A DNA stretch of 64,000 nt from Streptomyces xylophagus (GCF_000716435.1 NZ_JNWO01000008.1:372001-436000); one strand, 5' to 3'. Positions 8,222-17,064 are shown, counted from the first letter of the stretch. Notes: generated by a model from the letters alone, not told the origin. Numbers and translations: made by a program.

Positions 8222-9418
8222 ATGGCCACCGAACTGCCCCGCATCATCAGCGTCGACGACCACGTGATCGAACCCGCGCACCTCTTCGAGACCTGGCTGC
8301 CGAAGAAGTACCGGGACCGCGGCCCCCAGCCGCTCACCGCCGGCATCGGCGAACTCGCCTACGTGGCGGGCAAGTACCAGATCACGATGGACCCGGACGG
8401 GCCGCCCACCGACTGGTGGATCTACGAGGACCTCAAGTTCCCGTACAAGCGCAACATCGCCGCCGTGGGCTTCGACCGCGACGAGATGACCCTGGAGGGC
8501 ATCACCCGCGAGCAGATGCGCAGGGGTTGTTGGGACCCCAAGGCGCGGCTCGCGGACATGGACCTCAACCATGTCGAGGGCTCGCTCTGCTTCCCGACCT
8601 TCCCACGCTTCTGCGGACAGACCTTCGCCGAGGCCCACGACAAGGAGGTCGCGCTCGCCTGCGTCCGCGCCTACAACGACTGGATGGTCGAGGAGTGGTG
8701 CGGCGACAGCGGCGGCCGCCTCATCCCGCTGTGCCTGATCCCTTTGTGGGACGTGGAGTTGGCGGTCGAGGAGATCCGGCGCAACGCGGCACGTGGGGTG
8801 CGGGCGGTGACGTTCTCCGAGATCCCCACTTACCTTGGGCTGCCGTCGATCCACTCCGGTTACTGGGACCCGTTCTTCGCCGTCTGCCAGGAGACCGGCA
8901 CGGTCGTCAACATGCACATCGGCAGCAGCTCCCAGATGCCCGCCGCCTCCCCGGACGCGCCCCCCGCCGTACAGGCCTCGCTCTCCTTCAACAACGCGAT
9001 GGCCTCGATGATGGACTTCCTCTTCAGCGGGGTCCTGGTGAAGTTCCCGACCCTCAAACTCGCCTACTCCGAAGGGCAGATGGGCTGGATCCCGTACGCC
9101 CTGGAACGCGCCGACGACGTCTGGGAGGAGCACCGCGCGTGGGGTGGCGTGCGGGACCTCATCCCGGACCCGCCCTCCACGTACTACTACCGCCAGATGT
9201 TCTGCTGCTTCTTCCGCGACAAGCACGGGGTCGCTTCGCTGGACGTGGTGGGGCGGGACAACGCCACCTTCGAGACCGACTACCCGCACGTCGACTCGAC
9301 CTTCCCGCACACCAAGGAGGTCGCCCTCGACCATGTGAAGGGCCTCGACGACGAGACGGTCTACAAGCTGATGCGGGGCAACGCGATCCGCATGCTGGGC
9401 CTGGACCTCGACAAGTAA
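8222..9418 (+). CDS. Amidohydrolase-family metal-dependent hydrolase (PF04909 type)
   Basis: TIM-barrel hydrolase of 398 residues related to the amidohydrolase_2 group, which includes decarboxylases and C-C or C-N hydrolases. Visible landmarks are SVDDHVIEP near the N-terminus (D12, D13, H14), FPTFPRFCGQTF, NMHIGSSS with the barrel His, and ETDYPHVDSTFP near the end with the acidic metal/catalytic Asp. A GGAGGGG site precedes the ATG. It is the first gene of an operon with two acyl-CoA dehydrogenases, and its TAA overlaps the next ATG by one base. A close paralogue is at 54722-55966 behind the same operator. Substrate unknown; a ring-opening or decarboxylation step is possible. Confidence 0.85.
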   Translation: MATELPRIISVDDHVIEPAHLFETWLPKKYRDRGPQPLTAGIGELAYVAGKYQITMDPDGPPTDWWIYEDLKFPYKRNIAAVGFDRDEMTLEGITREQMRRGCWDPKARLADMDLNHVEGSLCFPTFPRFCGQTFAEAHDKEVALACVRAYNDWMVEEWCGDSGGRLIPLCLIPLWDVELAVEEIRRNAARGVRAVTFSEIPTYLGLPSIHSGYWDPFFAVCQETGTVVNMHIGSSSQMPAASPDAPPAVQASLSFNNAMASMMDFLFSGVLVKFPTLKLAYSEGQMGWIPYALERADDVWEEHRAWGGVRDLIPDPPSTYYYRQMFCCFFRDKHGVASLDVVGRDNATFETDYPHVDSTFPHTKEVALDHVKGLDDETVYKLMRGNAIRMLGLDLDK

Positions 9419-10551
9419 TGGACCTCTCGTACACGCCCGAGGAGGACGAGTACCGGGCCCGATTGCGGGAGTGGCTGGCCAAGGTGCTTCCCACCCTGCC
9501 TTCGAAGCCGTCTCCGGACGACTGGCCCGCCCGGCGCGTCTACGACCTCGGCTGGCAGCGGATGCTCTACGACGCCGGGTACGCCGACGTGCACTGGGAC
9601 GCCTCCCCGACCACCCGGCTGATCTTCCTCGAGGAGACCGAGAAGGCCGGCGCGCCCTACGTAGGGGCCAATTTCGTCGGGCTGTTGCACGCCGGGCCGA
9701 CGATCGCCGCCGAGGGGACGCCCGAGCAGCGGGAGCGCTGGCTGCCGCCGGTGCTGCGCGGCGACGAGGTGTGGTGCCAGGGGTTCAGCGAACCGGACGC
9801 CGGGTCCGACCTCGCGGCGTTGCGCACGCGCGCGTGGCGGGACGGCGACGACTACGTGGTGACCGGTTCCAAGATCTGGACCTCGCACGCCGAAGTCGCC
9901 GACTGGTGCGAGTTGTTGGTCCGGACGGATGCGTCGGCGCCCAAGCACCGGGGGATCAGCTGGCTCGCGATGCCGATGGACGCGCCGGGGATCACCGTAC
10001 GGCCGTTGCGGACGCTTGCCGGGTCCGCCGAGTTCGCCGAGGTGTTCCTCGATGAGGTGCGGGTGCCTGTCGGCAACCGGGTGGGGGACGAGAACGACGG
10101 GTGGCGCGTGACGATGGTGACGCTGTCCTTCGAGCGCGGGACGGCCTTTGTGGGGGAGGTCGTCGCCTGTCGGCGGGTGTTGGGTGAACTGGCCCTGGAG
10201 GCGCGGCGGAACGGGAGTTGGGACGATTCCGTGCTTCGGCGGCGGCTGGGGCGGTTGAACGCGGAGTTCCGGGCGTTGTGGCGGCTTACGCAGTGGAATG
10301 TGAGCGAGGCGGAGGCCTCCGGCGGCGTTCCGGGTGTGGGCGGGTCGGTCTTCAAACTCCGCTACTCGCACGCCCGTCAGGAGCTGTATGACGCGGCGGC
10401 GGATGTTCTTGGCCCGAACTCCCTTGATCTGGAACGGCCGTGGGTGTTGGACCGGCTGTCGTCGCTGTCGTACACCATCGCTGCGGGGACCTCGCAGATT
10501 CAGCAGAACATCGTGGCTGAGCGGATTCTTGGGTTGCCGAAGGGGCGGTGA
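9418..10551 (+). CDS. Acyl-CoA dehydrogenase, larger subunit-type (FadE-like)
   Basis: FAD enzyme introducing an alpha-beta double bond in an acyl-CoA. 377 residues with the family blocks WCQGFSEPDAGSDLA (FAD/substrate loop), GSKIWTSHAEVADW, SFERGTA and the C-terminal SLSYTIAAGTSQIQQNIVAERILGLP. It starts in the TAATG overlap after the amidohydrolase and is followed after 3 bases by a second, shorter dehydrogenase. This long/short adjacency resembles the heteromeric FadE pairs of mycobacterial cholesterol side-chain degradation. Whether the two form one enzyme is inference. Confidence 0.92.
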   Translation: MDLSYTPEEDEYRARLREWLAKVLPTLPSKPSPDDWPARRVYDLGWQRMLYDAGYADVHWDASPTTRLIFLEETEKAGAPYVGANFVGLLHAGPTIAAEGTPEQRERWLPPVLRGDEVWCQGFSEPDAGSDLAALRTRAWRDGDDYVVTGSKIWTSHAEVADWCELLVRTDASAPKHRGISWLAMPMDAPGITVRPLRTLAGSAEFAEVFLDEVRVPVGNRVGDENDGWRVTMVTLSFERGTAFVGEVVACRRVLGELALEARRNGSWDDSVLRRRLGRLNAEFRALWRLTQWNVSEAEASGGVPGVGGSVFKLRYSHARQELYDAAADVLGPNSLDLERPWVLDRLSSLSYTIAAGTSQIQQNIVAERILGLPKGR

Positions 10552-10554
10552 GCG

Positions 10555-11472
10555 GTGCGGTTTCAACTGACCGGGGAGCAGAGGGCTTTGCAGGCTGCTG
10601 TGCGGGATGTGGTCGGTCGGTGGTCGGGTGCGGGTTCGTCGTGGCTGGTCGCGCCCCGCGGCGGAGCCGCTGATGTACACAGCCCCGCGCCCCTTCAGGG
10701 CGCTCCTCGGCTGGACCGGGATTTCTGGCGGGCCCTCGGAGAGCTTGGGGTGTTCTCCTTGCGGTTGGCCGAAGTCGACGGCGGTGCTGGACTCGGGTTG
10801 CCCGAAGCCGTGTTGGTGTTTGAGGAAGTGGGGGCGGCGCTGGTGCCTGGGCCGTTGGTCGCCACGCATCTTGCTGCCGGGGTGGTTCCAGGGGCCGCCA
10901 CCGGGGAGACGGTGGTCGCCGCTGCCGACGGGAGCCTCGTGGAGTGGCTGGACGAGGCCGATGTCGTGTTGCCGGGGGCCGAGGGGGCCGTAGCGCTGCG
11001 GTCGGTGGATCCGTTGACGCCGTTGCATCGGGTGCCGGCTCCGGCGCGGACCGAGCCTGTCGCTGTTCTGCTTACCGCTGCCGAGCAGCTCGGGACGGCC
11101 GCGCGTGTGTGTGGGCTGGCGGTGCAACACGCCCGGACTCGGGAGCAGTTCGGGCAGCCGATCGGGGCTTTTCAGGCCGTGAAGCATCTGTGTGCGCAGG
11201 CCTTGGTGCGGGTCGAGGTGGCGCGGGCCGCCGTGTACGCGGCTGCCGTGACCTGTGATCCGGTGGACATCGCGGCGGCCCGGCTGCTGGCCGACGAGGC
11301 GGCCGTGCGTGGGGCCCGGGACTGTCTGCAGGTGCATGGCGGGATGGGCTTCACCTGGGAGTCCGAGGTCCATCTGCATCTGAAACGGGCGTGGGTGCGT
11401 GCTCGGCGTGGTGGGGGCGGTACGGAGAGTGAGGATGTGCTCGCCGCGGATCTGGTGGCCGGTGCGGCGTGA
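10555..11472 (+). CDS. Acyl-CoA dehydrogenase, short subunit-type, with repeat-derived N-terminal insert
   Basis: Second acyl-CoA dehydrogenase of the operon, 305 residues, from a GTG three bases after the previous stop. Family features are the middle VARFTREQFGQPI-like segment (ARTREQFGQPIGAFQAVKH) and CLQVHGGMGFTWESEVHLHLKR near the C-terminus. It is shorter than typical 370-400-residue members, with a reduced middle beta domain, as in partner subunits of heteromeric FadE enzymes. Residues about 29-47 are encoded by DNA that looks like an intergenic repeat variant (10641-10695), an in-frame insert near the N-terminus. If that insert is harmful the enzyme may be weak, but the frame stays open to a normal C-terminus. 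Confidence 0.85.
   Translation: MRFQLTGEQRALQAAVRDVVGRWSGAGSSWLVAPRGGAADVHSPAPLQGAPRLDRDFWRALGELGVFSLRLAEVDGGAGLGLPEAVLVFEEVGAALVPGPLVATHLAAGVVPGAATGETVVAAADGSLVEWLDEADVVLPGAEGAVALRSVDPLTPLHRVPAPARTEPVAVLLTAAEQLGTAARVCGLAVQHARTREQFGQPIGAFQAVKHLCAQALVRVEVARAAVYAAAVTCDPVDIAAARLLADEAAVRGARDCLQVHGGMGFTWESEVHLHLKRAWVRARRGGGGTESEDVLAADLVAGAA
10641..10695 (+). repeat. Intergenic-repeat variant lying in frame inside a coding sequence
   Basis: Begins with GTGGCTGGTCGCGC and ends with GCCCCGCGCCCCTT, the two ends of the repeat family seen at 2888, 14796 and 61450. Between them is a GCGGCGGAGCCGC palindrome segment. The 55-bp stretch is read without a stop in the short dehydrogenase. Confidence 0.7.
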
Positions 11473-11978
11473 CGGGGCGCTGGGCTGCGGCGACCGGCGT
11501 GGGCTCGACAACGGTGTCGTGGATCGTGGCATATCGGAATCACGGAGCGTTGATATCGGGTTGTGTCCTATGCGTGACTCGTCACGGCCCGGAGTCGGCT
11601 GTGGGCTCCGGTACCTTGTGTGGGATGCGAGTGGTTCAAGGTACGAGCCATGCCGGTGTTGCCTGTGAGGCGGCCCCGGATCGGGTGGCGCGCTCCGCCG
11701 CTCGTACGGCAGAACGGGCTTTCACCCCTGCCTGTTCGACTTCCCGCGGCGAGCGTCGCACAGTATCCCGCACACGTACTCCTTCGCGCTGGAATATGCC
11801 CGAAGCGCTTGTTGGGGTGACTGAACGTCAACCATGCTGTCTCGCAAGGGATTCACGTTCCGTGACCCTTGCTCTGACCCTTGCCCTGGCCATTGTTCTG
11901 GCCATGCAGGAAATGGCTACGATCGTGGCCCTCGTGAGGCGCGAGGCTATGTGTCCGCCGGTTCGGATGGTGTGAGCG
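11473..11978. other. Intergenic region of about 500 bases, no confident gene
   Basis: Lower GC than the surroundings and without codon-position bias. A 168-codon frame is open on the plus strand (11469-11975), but its third positions are not GC-rich and it resembles no family I know, so it is not called. The stretch presumably holds the promoter of the following ATPase-domain gene. Confidence 0.5.
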
Positions 11979-12470
11979 GTGCAGGTGCTTCAAATGCAGC
12001 TGGAGATCCGGCCCGACCCCGCGGAGGTGGGGCGGGCCCGACGGTGGGCGCGCTCGCGGCTCGCGGGCTCCGGGATAGAAGCCGACGAGCCGCTCGCCGA
12101 GACGCTGATCCTCCTCGTCTCCGAACTCGTCACCAACGCCGTGGTGCACACCGGCTGTCCGGCCGTGCTGCGGCTCTCCCTGCCGGGTGTGGTGACCGAG
12201 TCGGCGACCGTGCGCCTCGAGGTGGCCGACACCAGCTGTCAGGCCCCCGTGCCGCGCTGCGCGGAGGGCGACGAGACCGGTGGGCGCGGCCTGGCCCTGG
12301 TGGACGGCCTCGCCGACCGCTGGGGCTGGAGCGCCGAGGGTACCGGCAAGCGCATCTGGTGCGAGATCGACCGGAACAGTGAACCCCGGGAGGCCGCGGC
12401 CGCGTTCGGGGGCGGCGTCACGGCGTACGAGGGGTTCGAGTTCGAGGGCTTCGCGTACGAAGCGGTGTAG
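11979..12470 (+). CDS. HATPase_c-domain regulatory protein (RsbW-like anti-sigma kinase family)
   Basis: Small GHKL-type ATP-binding protein of 163 residues, one of the many Streptomyces single-domain RsbW/SpoIIAB-like proteins. The N box is LILLVSELVTNAVVHT, the G1-like motif is VADTSCQAPVPR, and the G2 region is GGRGLALVDGLADRWGW. It should bind ATP in the cytoplasm and may phosphorylate a STAS protein or bind a sigma factor; no partner is adjacent. Start chosen at the GTG at 11979; an ATG at 11994 is an alternative. The C-terminal 25 residues (GGGVTAYEGFEFEGFAYEAV) are rich in Gly, Phe and Tyr and look unstructured. Confidence 0.85.
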   Translation: MQVLQMQLEIRPDPAEVGRARRWARSRLAGSGIEADEPLAETLILLVSELVTNAVVHTGCPAVLRLSLPGVVTESATVRLEVADTSCQAPVPRCAEGDETGGRGLALVDGLADRWGWSAEGTGKRIWCEIDRNSEPREAAAAFGGGVTAYEGFEFEGFAYEAV

Positions 12471-12716
12471 GTGCCCTGTGCAAGTGCCGGGCGGAGATGC
12501 GCCGGGCTGTGCTTCCGTGCGCGCCCTGTAACAAATGGGGCTTACGGAATAAATCCCCGGACGGGCGTTGACGCGACGTGACCGCTTGGTCACGCTTGTG
12601 GGCAGCGATTCGCCGCGAGGGGACGACGAGGGCTTCGGTGACGGGGGCCCTCGGCGAGTGTGGGTCGTGTTCGGCGTGGGCCCCCTCGGGGCCGGGGGCC
12701 AGGACGGGGCGCCGGA

Positions 12717-12775
12717 GTCGGATGGCGGCACGCGGTGCCGTGCTCGGGGCGGGCAGCAGCGGGCCGCCATCCGAC
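12717..12775. terminator. 13-bp perfect inverted repeat with long loop
   Basis: GTCGGATGGCGGC at 12717-12729 pairs perfectly with GCCGCCATCCGAC at 12763-12775 across a 33-base loop. It lies between convergent genes and has no U-tract. It may be a terminator or simply a dyad. Confidence 0.5.
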
Positions 12776-12779
12776 CGTA

Positions 12780-12805
12780 AGTCCGGCCCTCGTCAAAACC
12801 GGACT
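12780..12805 (-). terminator. Short stem-loop after cyclase gene
   Basis: AGTCCGG (12780-12786) pairs with CCGGACT (12799-12805), just beyond the minus-strand stop at 12809. A weak terminator candidate. Confidence 0.45.
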
Positions 12806-12808
12806 GCT

Positions 12809-13744
12809 CTAGAGGATGGCGATCGGGGCCACCGGGGTTCCCGTCGCGCCCACGAAAGGTTCGGGCATCGCCGACAGGAAGAACGCGTAGCGGTTCTCTT
12901 GTCCACAGGCTGTGGACAACTCTTCGAGATTCCAGTTCTGGCCCTGCAGCATCCCCATCTCGACCAGATCGAGGGCGTGCACCGGCAGCCACAGGTTCTC
13001 GATCTCCGGCGGAAATATCTCAAAGGTCAGCGTGTCATTGGCGACCGCGGCGACATCGCGCGCGTGGAACCACTCCGGCGTACGGACCGAGAGACCGGGG
13101 GACGGGTAGCCGTACCCGTGCTTGTCGCCGGACAGGTACACCTGGATCTGGCCGGTCCGTACGAGCACGATGTCTCCCGATCGGACCTGGGTGCCCGTGA
13201 GTTGCTCGGCCGCCTCCAGGTCCTCCGGCGTGACCGCGTGGCCGCCTTCGAGCCGGTCGACGCCGCGCGCGCGTGCCACGTCCAGCAGCACCCCGCGCGA
13301 GACGATGTGCCGCGCCTTGTCGATGCCGCTGAACTCGGCCCCGCCGTGCGGGGTTACGGTCCCTGCCGGGCGGCCGTTGTAGAGCTTCCCGGAGTGCGAG
13401 ACATGGGTCAGCGCGTCCCAGTGGGTGCCGGCCTGCAGGCCCATGGTCACGGCGTCGTCGCTGCACGCCACCGTTCCCGGGCCGAAGATTTCCTGGTTGA
13501 TCTGCACCATCGCGTGCAGGGGGTTGACCCGGCCGGGCATCAACCCCGTCTGTACGCCGTCGTGTTGGAGGGGGAGAGCGAGGGGGATACGGCGGCCGGT
13601 CCGGATCTCGGTGGCTGCCTCGCGGATCACGTCGTCTGTGATCAGGTTCAGCGTGCCGATCTCGTCGTCCGACCCCCAACGGCCCCAGTTGTTCACGCGC
13701 TTGGCGATGTCGTGGAACTCCGGACCAAGTGTCGGCTGTGACAT
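12809..13744 (-). CDS. Cyclase-family (kynurenine formamidase-like) metal hydrolase
   Basis: 311-residue member of the cyclase/PF04199 family, metal-dependent hydrolases that act on amides, esters or lactones. The metal motif appears as GTHWDALTHV, a variant of HxGTHxDxPxH. Other landmarks are GDIVLVRTGQIQVYL and the C-terminal FFLSAMPEPFVGATGTPVAPIAIL typical of this family. It is divergent from an SDR-led catabolic operon with two TGACG operators between them. In this context it probably opens a lactone or cleaves an activated ring product; the substrate is not known. Confidence 0.85.
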   Translation of the reverse strand: MSQPTLGPEFHDIAKRVNNWGRWGSDDEIGTLNLITDDVIREAATEIRTGRRIPLALPLQHDGVQTGLMPGRVNPLHAMVQINQEIFGPGTVACSDDAVTMGLQAGTHWDALTHVSHSGKLYNGRPAGTVTPHGGAEFSGIDKARHIVSRGVLLDVARARGVDRLEGGHAVTPEDLEAAEQLTGTQVRSGDIVLVRTGQIQVYLSGDKHGYGYPSPGLSVRTPEWFHARDVAAVANDTLTFEIFPPEIENLWLPVHALDLVEMGMLQGQNWNLEELSTACGQENRYAFFLSAMPEPFVGATGTPVAPIAIL

Positions 13745-13773
13745 CGGGGCCTCCCCGGGGCTTGTCTCCAGGC

Positions 13774-13792
13774 ATCTGACGGGTCGTAGAAT
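13774..13792. promoter_or_regulatory. Operator site B1, left half-site only
   Basis: ATCTGACGGGTCGT has an intact left half and a broken right half (GTAGAAT). It lies 28 bp centre-to-centre from B2. Confidence 0.5.
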
Positions 13793-13801
13793 CTGAGTCG
13801 A

Positions 13802-13820
13802 ATCTAACGGACCGTCAGAA
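13802..13820. promoter_or_regulatory. Operator site B2
   Basis: ATCTAACGGACCGTCAGAA, one core mismatch, between the divergent cyclase and SDR genes. Confidence 0.8.
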
Positions 13821-13839
13821 ACTGCGGGAGGGGCCGGAC

Positions 13840-14751
13840 ATGGGGAACTTCTTGGCAGGCAAGGTCATCGCTGTCACGGGGGCGGGCCGGGGCATCGGGC
13901 GTGCGGTCGCGCTCGGGGCGGCGGCCGAGGGGGCGCGGGTCGTCGTCAACGACTACGGCGTCTCGATGGACGGGGCGTCGCCTACGAGTGAGATCGCCGA
14001 GGGTGTGGTCAAGGAGATCTTGGCGGCGGGCGGGGAGGCCGCTGCCGTTGCCGATGACATCTCAACCATGGCTGGTGGGCAGCGGGTTGTTGATGTGGCG
14101 CTGTCTTCGTACGGGCGGCTCGATGGGGTTGTCTGCGTTGCCGGGATTCTTCGGGAGCGGATGCTCTTCAATATGTCCGAGGAGGAGTGGGATCCCGTTC
14201 TCGCCACCCATTTGAAGGGGACGTTCACCGTTTTCCGGGCGGCTTCTGCGGTGATGCGGAAGCAGCGGGGCGGGACGTTGATCGGGTTCACCAGTGGGAA
14301 TCATCAAGGGTCGGTTTCTCAGGCCAATTACAGTGCGGCGAAGGGCGGGATTATCTCGCTGGTGCGGAGCGCTGCGTTGGGCTTGAACAAGTATGGGGTT
14401 ACCGCCAATGCGGTGGCTCCTGTTGCTCGTACGCGGATGTCGGCGAACGTTCCCATGGAGTTGGCGGAGATCGGGTCTCCGGAGGATGTTGCGGCGCTGG
14501 TTGTTTATCTGTTGTCGGACTCCGCTCGGGAGCAGGGGGTTACCGGGCAGGTTTATACCGTTGCCGGGCCGAAGATTGCGGTGTGGGCTCAGCCTCGGGA
14601 GTTGCGGGCGGCGTATGCCTCCGGCGGTTGGACGGCTGAAAAGATCGCGGAGTTTTTGCCGGGGTCGGTGGGGGTGGATCCGATGCCGATGCTTTCTCGG
14701 TTGCAGGAGATGGAGAGGGCTGCGCGGGGTGGGGAGCGGCCTAACGCCTAG
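13840..14751 (+). CDS. Short-chain dehydrogenase/reductase
   Basis: NAD(P)-dependent oxidoreductase of 303 residues, probably a hydroxyacyl-CoA or ring-hydroxyl dehydrogenase. The cofactor motif is TGAGRGIG near residue 14, the NAG-like segment is CVAGIL (an unusual replacement of NNAG), Ser is in FTSGNHQGS, and the YxxxK pair is YSAAK. A C-terminal extension of about 50 residues beyond the usual SDR end is reminiscent of the larger HSD17B4-type SDRs. The ATG follows GCGGGAGGGGCCGGAC. It leads an operon with an acyl-CoA dehydrogenase and a Zn alcohol dehydrogenase, although an intergenic repeat separates it from the next gene. Confidence 0.9.
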   Translation: MGNFLAGKVIAVTGAGRGIGRAVALGAAAEGARVVVNDYGVSMDGASPTSEIAEGVVKEILAAGGEAAAVADDISTMAGGQRVVDVALSSYGRLDGVVCVAGILRERMLFNMSEEEWDPVLATHLKGTFTVFRAASAVMRKQRGGTLIGFTSGNHQGSVSQANYSAAKGGIISLVRSAALGLNKYGVTANAVAPVARTRMSANVPMELAEIGSPEDVAALVVYLLSDSAREQGVTGQVYTVAGPKIAVWAQPRELRAAYASGGWTAEKIAEFLPGSVGVDPMPMLSRLQEMERAARGGERPNA

Positions 14752-14795
14752 TGGGGTGGGGGTGCGGTTGTGTGGCGTGTGCGGGTGCGTTGTGG

Positions 14796-14821
14796 CTGGT
14801 CGCGCAGTTCCCCGCGCCCCT
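14796..14821 (+). repeat. Streptomyces intergenic repeat, single copy
   Basis: The same 26-base core as at 2888-2913, in the 109-base spacer between the SDR and the next dehydrogenase. It may weaken readthrough inside the operon. Confidence 0.85.
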
Positions 14822-14860
14822 GGGTTAGTCGACCTGGCCGGTGTTGGAAGGGAACCCCCT

Positions 14861-16015
14861 GTGGATTTTGGATTCGCTGCCGAGGATGAAGTGTTTCGGG
14901 CGGATGTGCGGGCCTGGCTGTCGGATCATGCCGAGTCCGGGCAGGATCGGCGTAGTTGGGAACGGGTGCTCGGTAAAGCCGGGTGGATAGGGCTCGGTTG
15001 GCCGGAGCCGGGTTATGGGAATCGGACCGGCACTCTCACCCAACAGGTCGCCTGGGCCGAGGAGTACGCGCGGTCTTCGGCACCGCCGCGGTCCGGGCAC
15101 ATCGGGGAGAATCTGCTCGCGCCCACCCTCATCGCGCACGGCACCGATGAGCAGAAGGCTCGCTTCCTGCCCGCTATTGCTGCCGGGGACGAACTCTGGT
15201 GTCAGGGGTACAGCGAGCCGGGGGCCGGGTCGGATCTTGCGGGGGTGCGGACCGCTGCTGTGTGGGATGCGGGGGACGGGGGGTATCGGATCAGTGGGCA
15301 GAAGATCTGGACCTCGCTTGCTCATGAGGCCGACTGGTGTTTTGTGTTGGCGCGGACCGAGGTGGGGTCGCGGCGGCATCGGGGGTTGAGTTTTCTGCTG
15401 GTGCCGATGGATCAGCCGGGGCGTGTCGAGGTGCGGCCCATACGGCAGTTGACCGGGACGAGTGAGTTCAACGAGGTGTTCTTTGATGGGGCGCGAGCGC
15501 GTCGCGAGCATCTTGTGGGGGGTGAGGGTGGGGGCTGGGGGGTTGCCATGAGCCTGCTCGGGTTCGAGCGGGGGGTGTCCACCCTTGCCCAACAGATCGG
15601 GTTCGCCGGTGAGTTGGGGCGGGTGGTGGAGGCGGCCGTCGCCTCCGGGGCCGTGCTCGATCCCGTGTTGCGTGATCGACTCGTGCGGCAGTGGGCCGAG
15701 TTGCGGGCCATGCGGTGGAACGCCCTGCGGACGCTCGGGCGGGCCGGGGACGCCGGGGCTCCCAGTGTGGCCAAGCTGTTGTGGGGCGGATGGCATCAGC
15801 GGCTCGGGGAGTTGGCGATGTCGGTGCGGGGGGCTGCCGCGACGGTGGGGCCGGCGGACTGGTCGCCGACCGCGTCGTACGAACTCGACCTGCTCCAGCA
15901 CCTGTTCCTCTTTTCGCGGGCCGACACGATCTACGGCGGCTCGGACCAGGTTCAGCGCACGATCATCGCCGAGCGGGTGCTCGGTCTGCCCAGGGAACCC
16001 AAGGGGGTCGTCTGA
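14861..16015 (+). CDS. Acyl-CoA dehydrogenase
   Basis: Full-length acyl-CoA dehydrogenase of 384 residues. Signature blocks are WCQGYSEPGAGSDLAG, GQKIWTSLAHEADWC, the LLGFERGVS helix and TIYGGSDQVQRTIIAERVLGLP at the C-terminus. The GTG at 14861 is preceded by GGAAGGGAA; the long upstream open frame runs through a repeat and is not coding. The stop overlaps the ATG of the alcohol dehydrogenase (TGATG). The substrate is presumably the same unknown CoA ester series as in the first operon. Confidence 0.92.
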   Translation: MDFGFAAEDEVFRADVRAWLSDHAESGQDRRSWERVLGKAGWIGLGWPEPGYGNRTGTLTQQVAWAEEYARSSAPPRSGHIGENLLAPTLIAHGTDEQKARFLPAIAAGDELWCQGYSEPGAGSDLAGVRTAAVWDAGDGGYRISGQKIWTSLAHEADWCFVLARTEVGSRRHRGLSFLLVPMDQPGRVEVRPIRQLTGTSEFNEVFFDGARARREHLVGGEGGGWGVAMSLLGFERGVSTLAQQIGFAGELGRVVEAAVASGAVLDPVLRDRLVRQWAELRAMRWNALRTLGRAGDAGAPSVAKLLWGGWHQRLGELAMSVRGAAATVGPADWSPTASYELDLLQHLFLFSRADTIYGGSDQVQRTIIAERVLGLPREPKGVV

Positions 16016-17064
16016 TGCGCGGTGTGGTCTTCGACGGCAAGCAGGTCCAGGTCGTGGACGATCTGGAGGTGCGGGAGCCGGGGGCGGGGGAAGTGCTGGT
16101 CGCTATTTCGGCGGCCGGGTTGTGTCACAGCGATCTGTCTGTGGTGGACGGGACCATACCTTTTCCCGTTCCTGTGGTGTTGGGGCATGAGGGTGCGGGG
16201 GTGGTGGAGGCCGTGGGTGTGGGCGTCACCCATGTGTCGGCCGGGGATCATGTCGCCCTTTCCACGCTCGCCAACTGCGGGACCTGCGCCGAGTGCGACC
16301 GGGGGCGGCCGACCATGTGCCGGCAGGCCATCGGGCGGCCGGGGAAGCCGTTCACGCGGGGCGGGCAGCCGGTCTACCAGTTCGCCTCCAACTCGGCCTT
16401 CGCCGAGCGGACCGTGGTCAAGGCCGTGCAGGCCGTGCGGATTCCGAAGGACATTCCGATGCCGTCCGCCGCGCTCATCGGGTGCGGGGTGCTGACGGGG
16501 GTCGGGGCTGTGCTGAATCGGGCTCGGGTCGATCGTGGGGACAGTGTGGTGGTGATCGGGACCGGGGGGATCGGGCTCAATGTGATTCAAGGGGCGCGGA
16601 TCGCGGGGGCGTCGCGGATCGTCGCGGTCGACGCGAACCCGGCGAAGGAGGAGGCGGCGCGGAAGTTCGGCGCGACCGACTTCCTGAAGTCCACGGAAGG
16701 GGTGCGGGACCTGCTGCCCACGGGGGCGGACCACGCCTTCGAGTGCGTCGGGCGGGTCGAACTGGTCCGGCAGGCCGTCGACCTCCTCGACCGTCACGGC
16801 CAGGCGATCCTGCTCGGCACGGCACCGGCGACGGCGGAGGCGTCCTTCCTCGTCTCGTCGATGTTCCTGGACAAGTCGATCCTCGGCTGCCGGTACGGAT
16901 CGTCCCGACCCCAGCGGGACATCCCGCTGTACACCCAGCTCTACCGCCAAGGGCAGCTGCTGCTCGACGAGTTGGTCACCAGGACGTATCCGGTGGAGGA
17001 CTTCGAGAAGGCGGTGGGGGACCTGGAGGCGGGGCGGGTCGCGCGGGGGGTTCTGACGTTCTGA
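16015..17064 (+). CDS. Zinc-dependent alcohol dehydrogenase, MDR family
   Basis: Class III-like medium-chain dehydrogenase of 349 residues, oxidising an alcohol with NAD(P) or a mycothiol adduct. Catalytic zinc ligands are C37 and H38 in GLCHSD, and the GHEGAG motif. The structural zinc loop is CGTCAECDRGRPTMC with four Cys. The Rossmann motif is GTGGIG. Translationally coupled to the preceding acyl-CoA dehydrogenase. The set SDR / dehydrogenase / alcohol dehydrogenase suggests successive oxidation of a side chain. Confidence 0.92.
   Translation: MRGVVFDGKQVQVVDDLEVREPGAGEVLVAISAAGLCHSDLSVVDGTIPFPVPVVLGHEGAGVVEAVGVGVTHVSAGDHVALSTLANCGTCAECDRGRPTMCRQAIGRPGKPFTRGGQPVYQFASNSAFAERTVVKAVQAVRIPKDIPMPSAALIGCGVLTGVGAVLNRARVDRGDSVVVIGTGGIGLNVIQGARIAGASRIVAVDANPAKEEAARKFGATDFLKSTEGVRDLLPTGADHAFECVGRVELVRQAVDLLDRHGQAILLGTAPATAEASFLVSSMFLDKSILGCRYGSSRPQRDIPLYTQLYRQGQLLLDELVTRTYPVEDFEKAVGDLEAGRVARGVLTF

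Larger units (their letters stand above)
12471..12808. other. Intergenic region with two inverted repeats between convergent genes
   Basis: About 340 bases between the ATPase-domain gene (+) and the cyclase gene (-). No coding bias. Two dyads lie near its right end and are listed separately; they are probably the transcript ends of the two convergent genes. Confidence 0.55.

Noticed and set aside
8222..9418. Calling the PF04909 enzymes specific decarboxylases
   Set aside because: The fold is clear but residues visible here do not single out a reaction.
11469..11975. 168-codon open frame before the ATPase-domain gene
   Set aside because: Third codon positions are not GC-rich and the product resembles no family; treated as intergenic.
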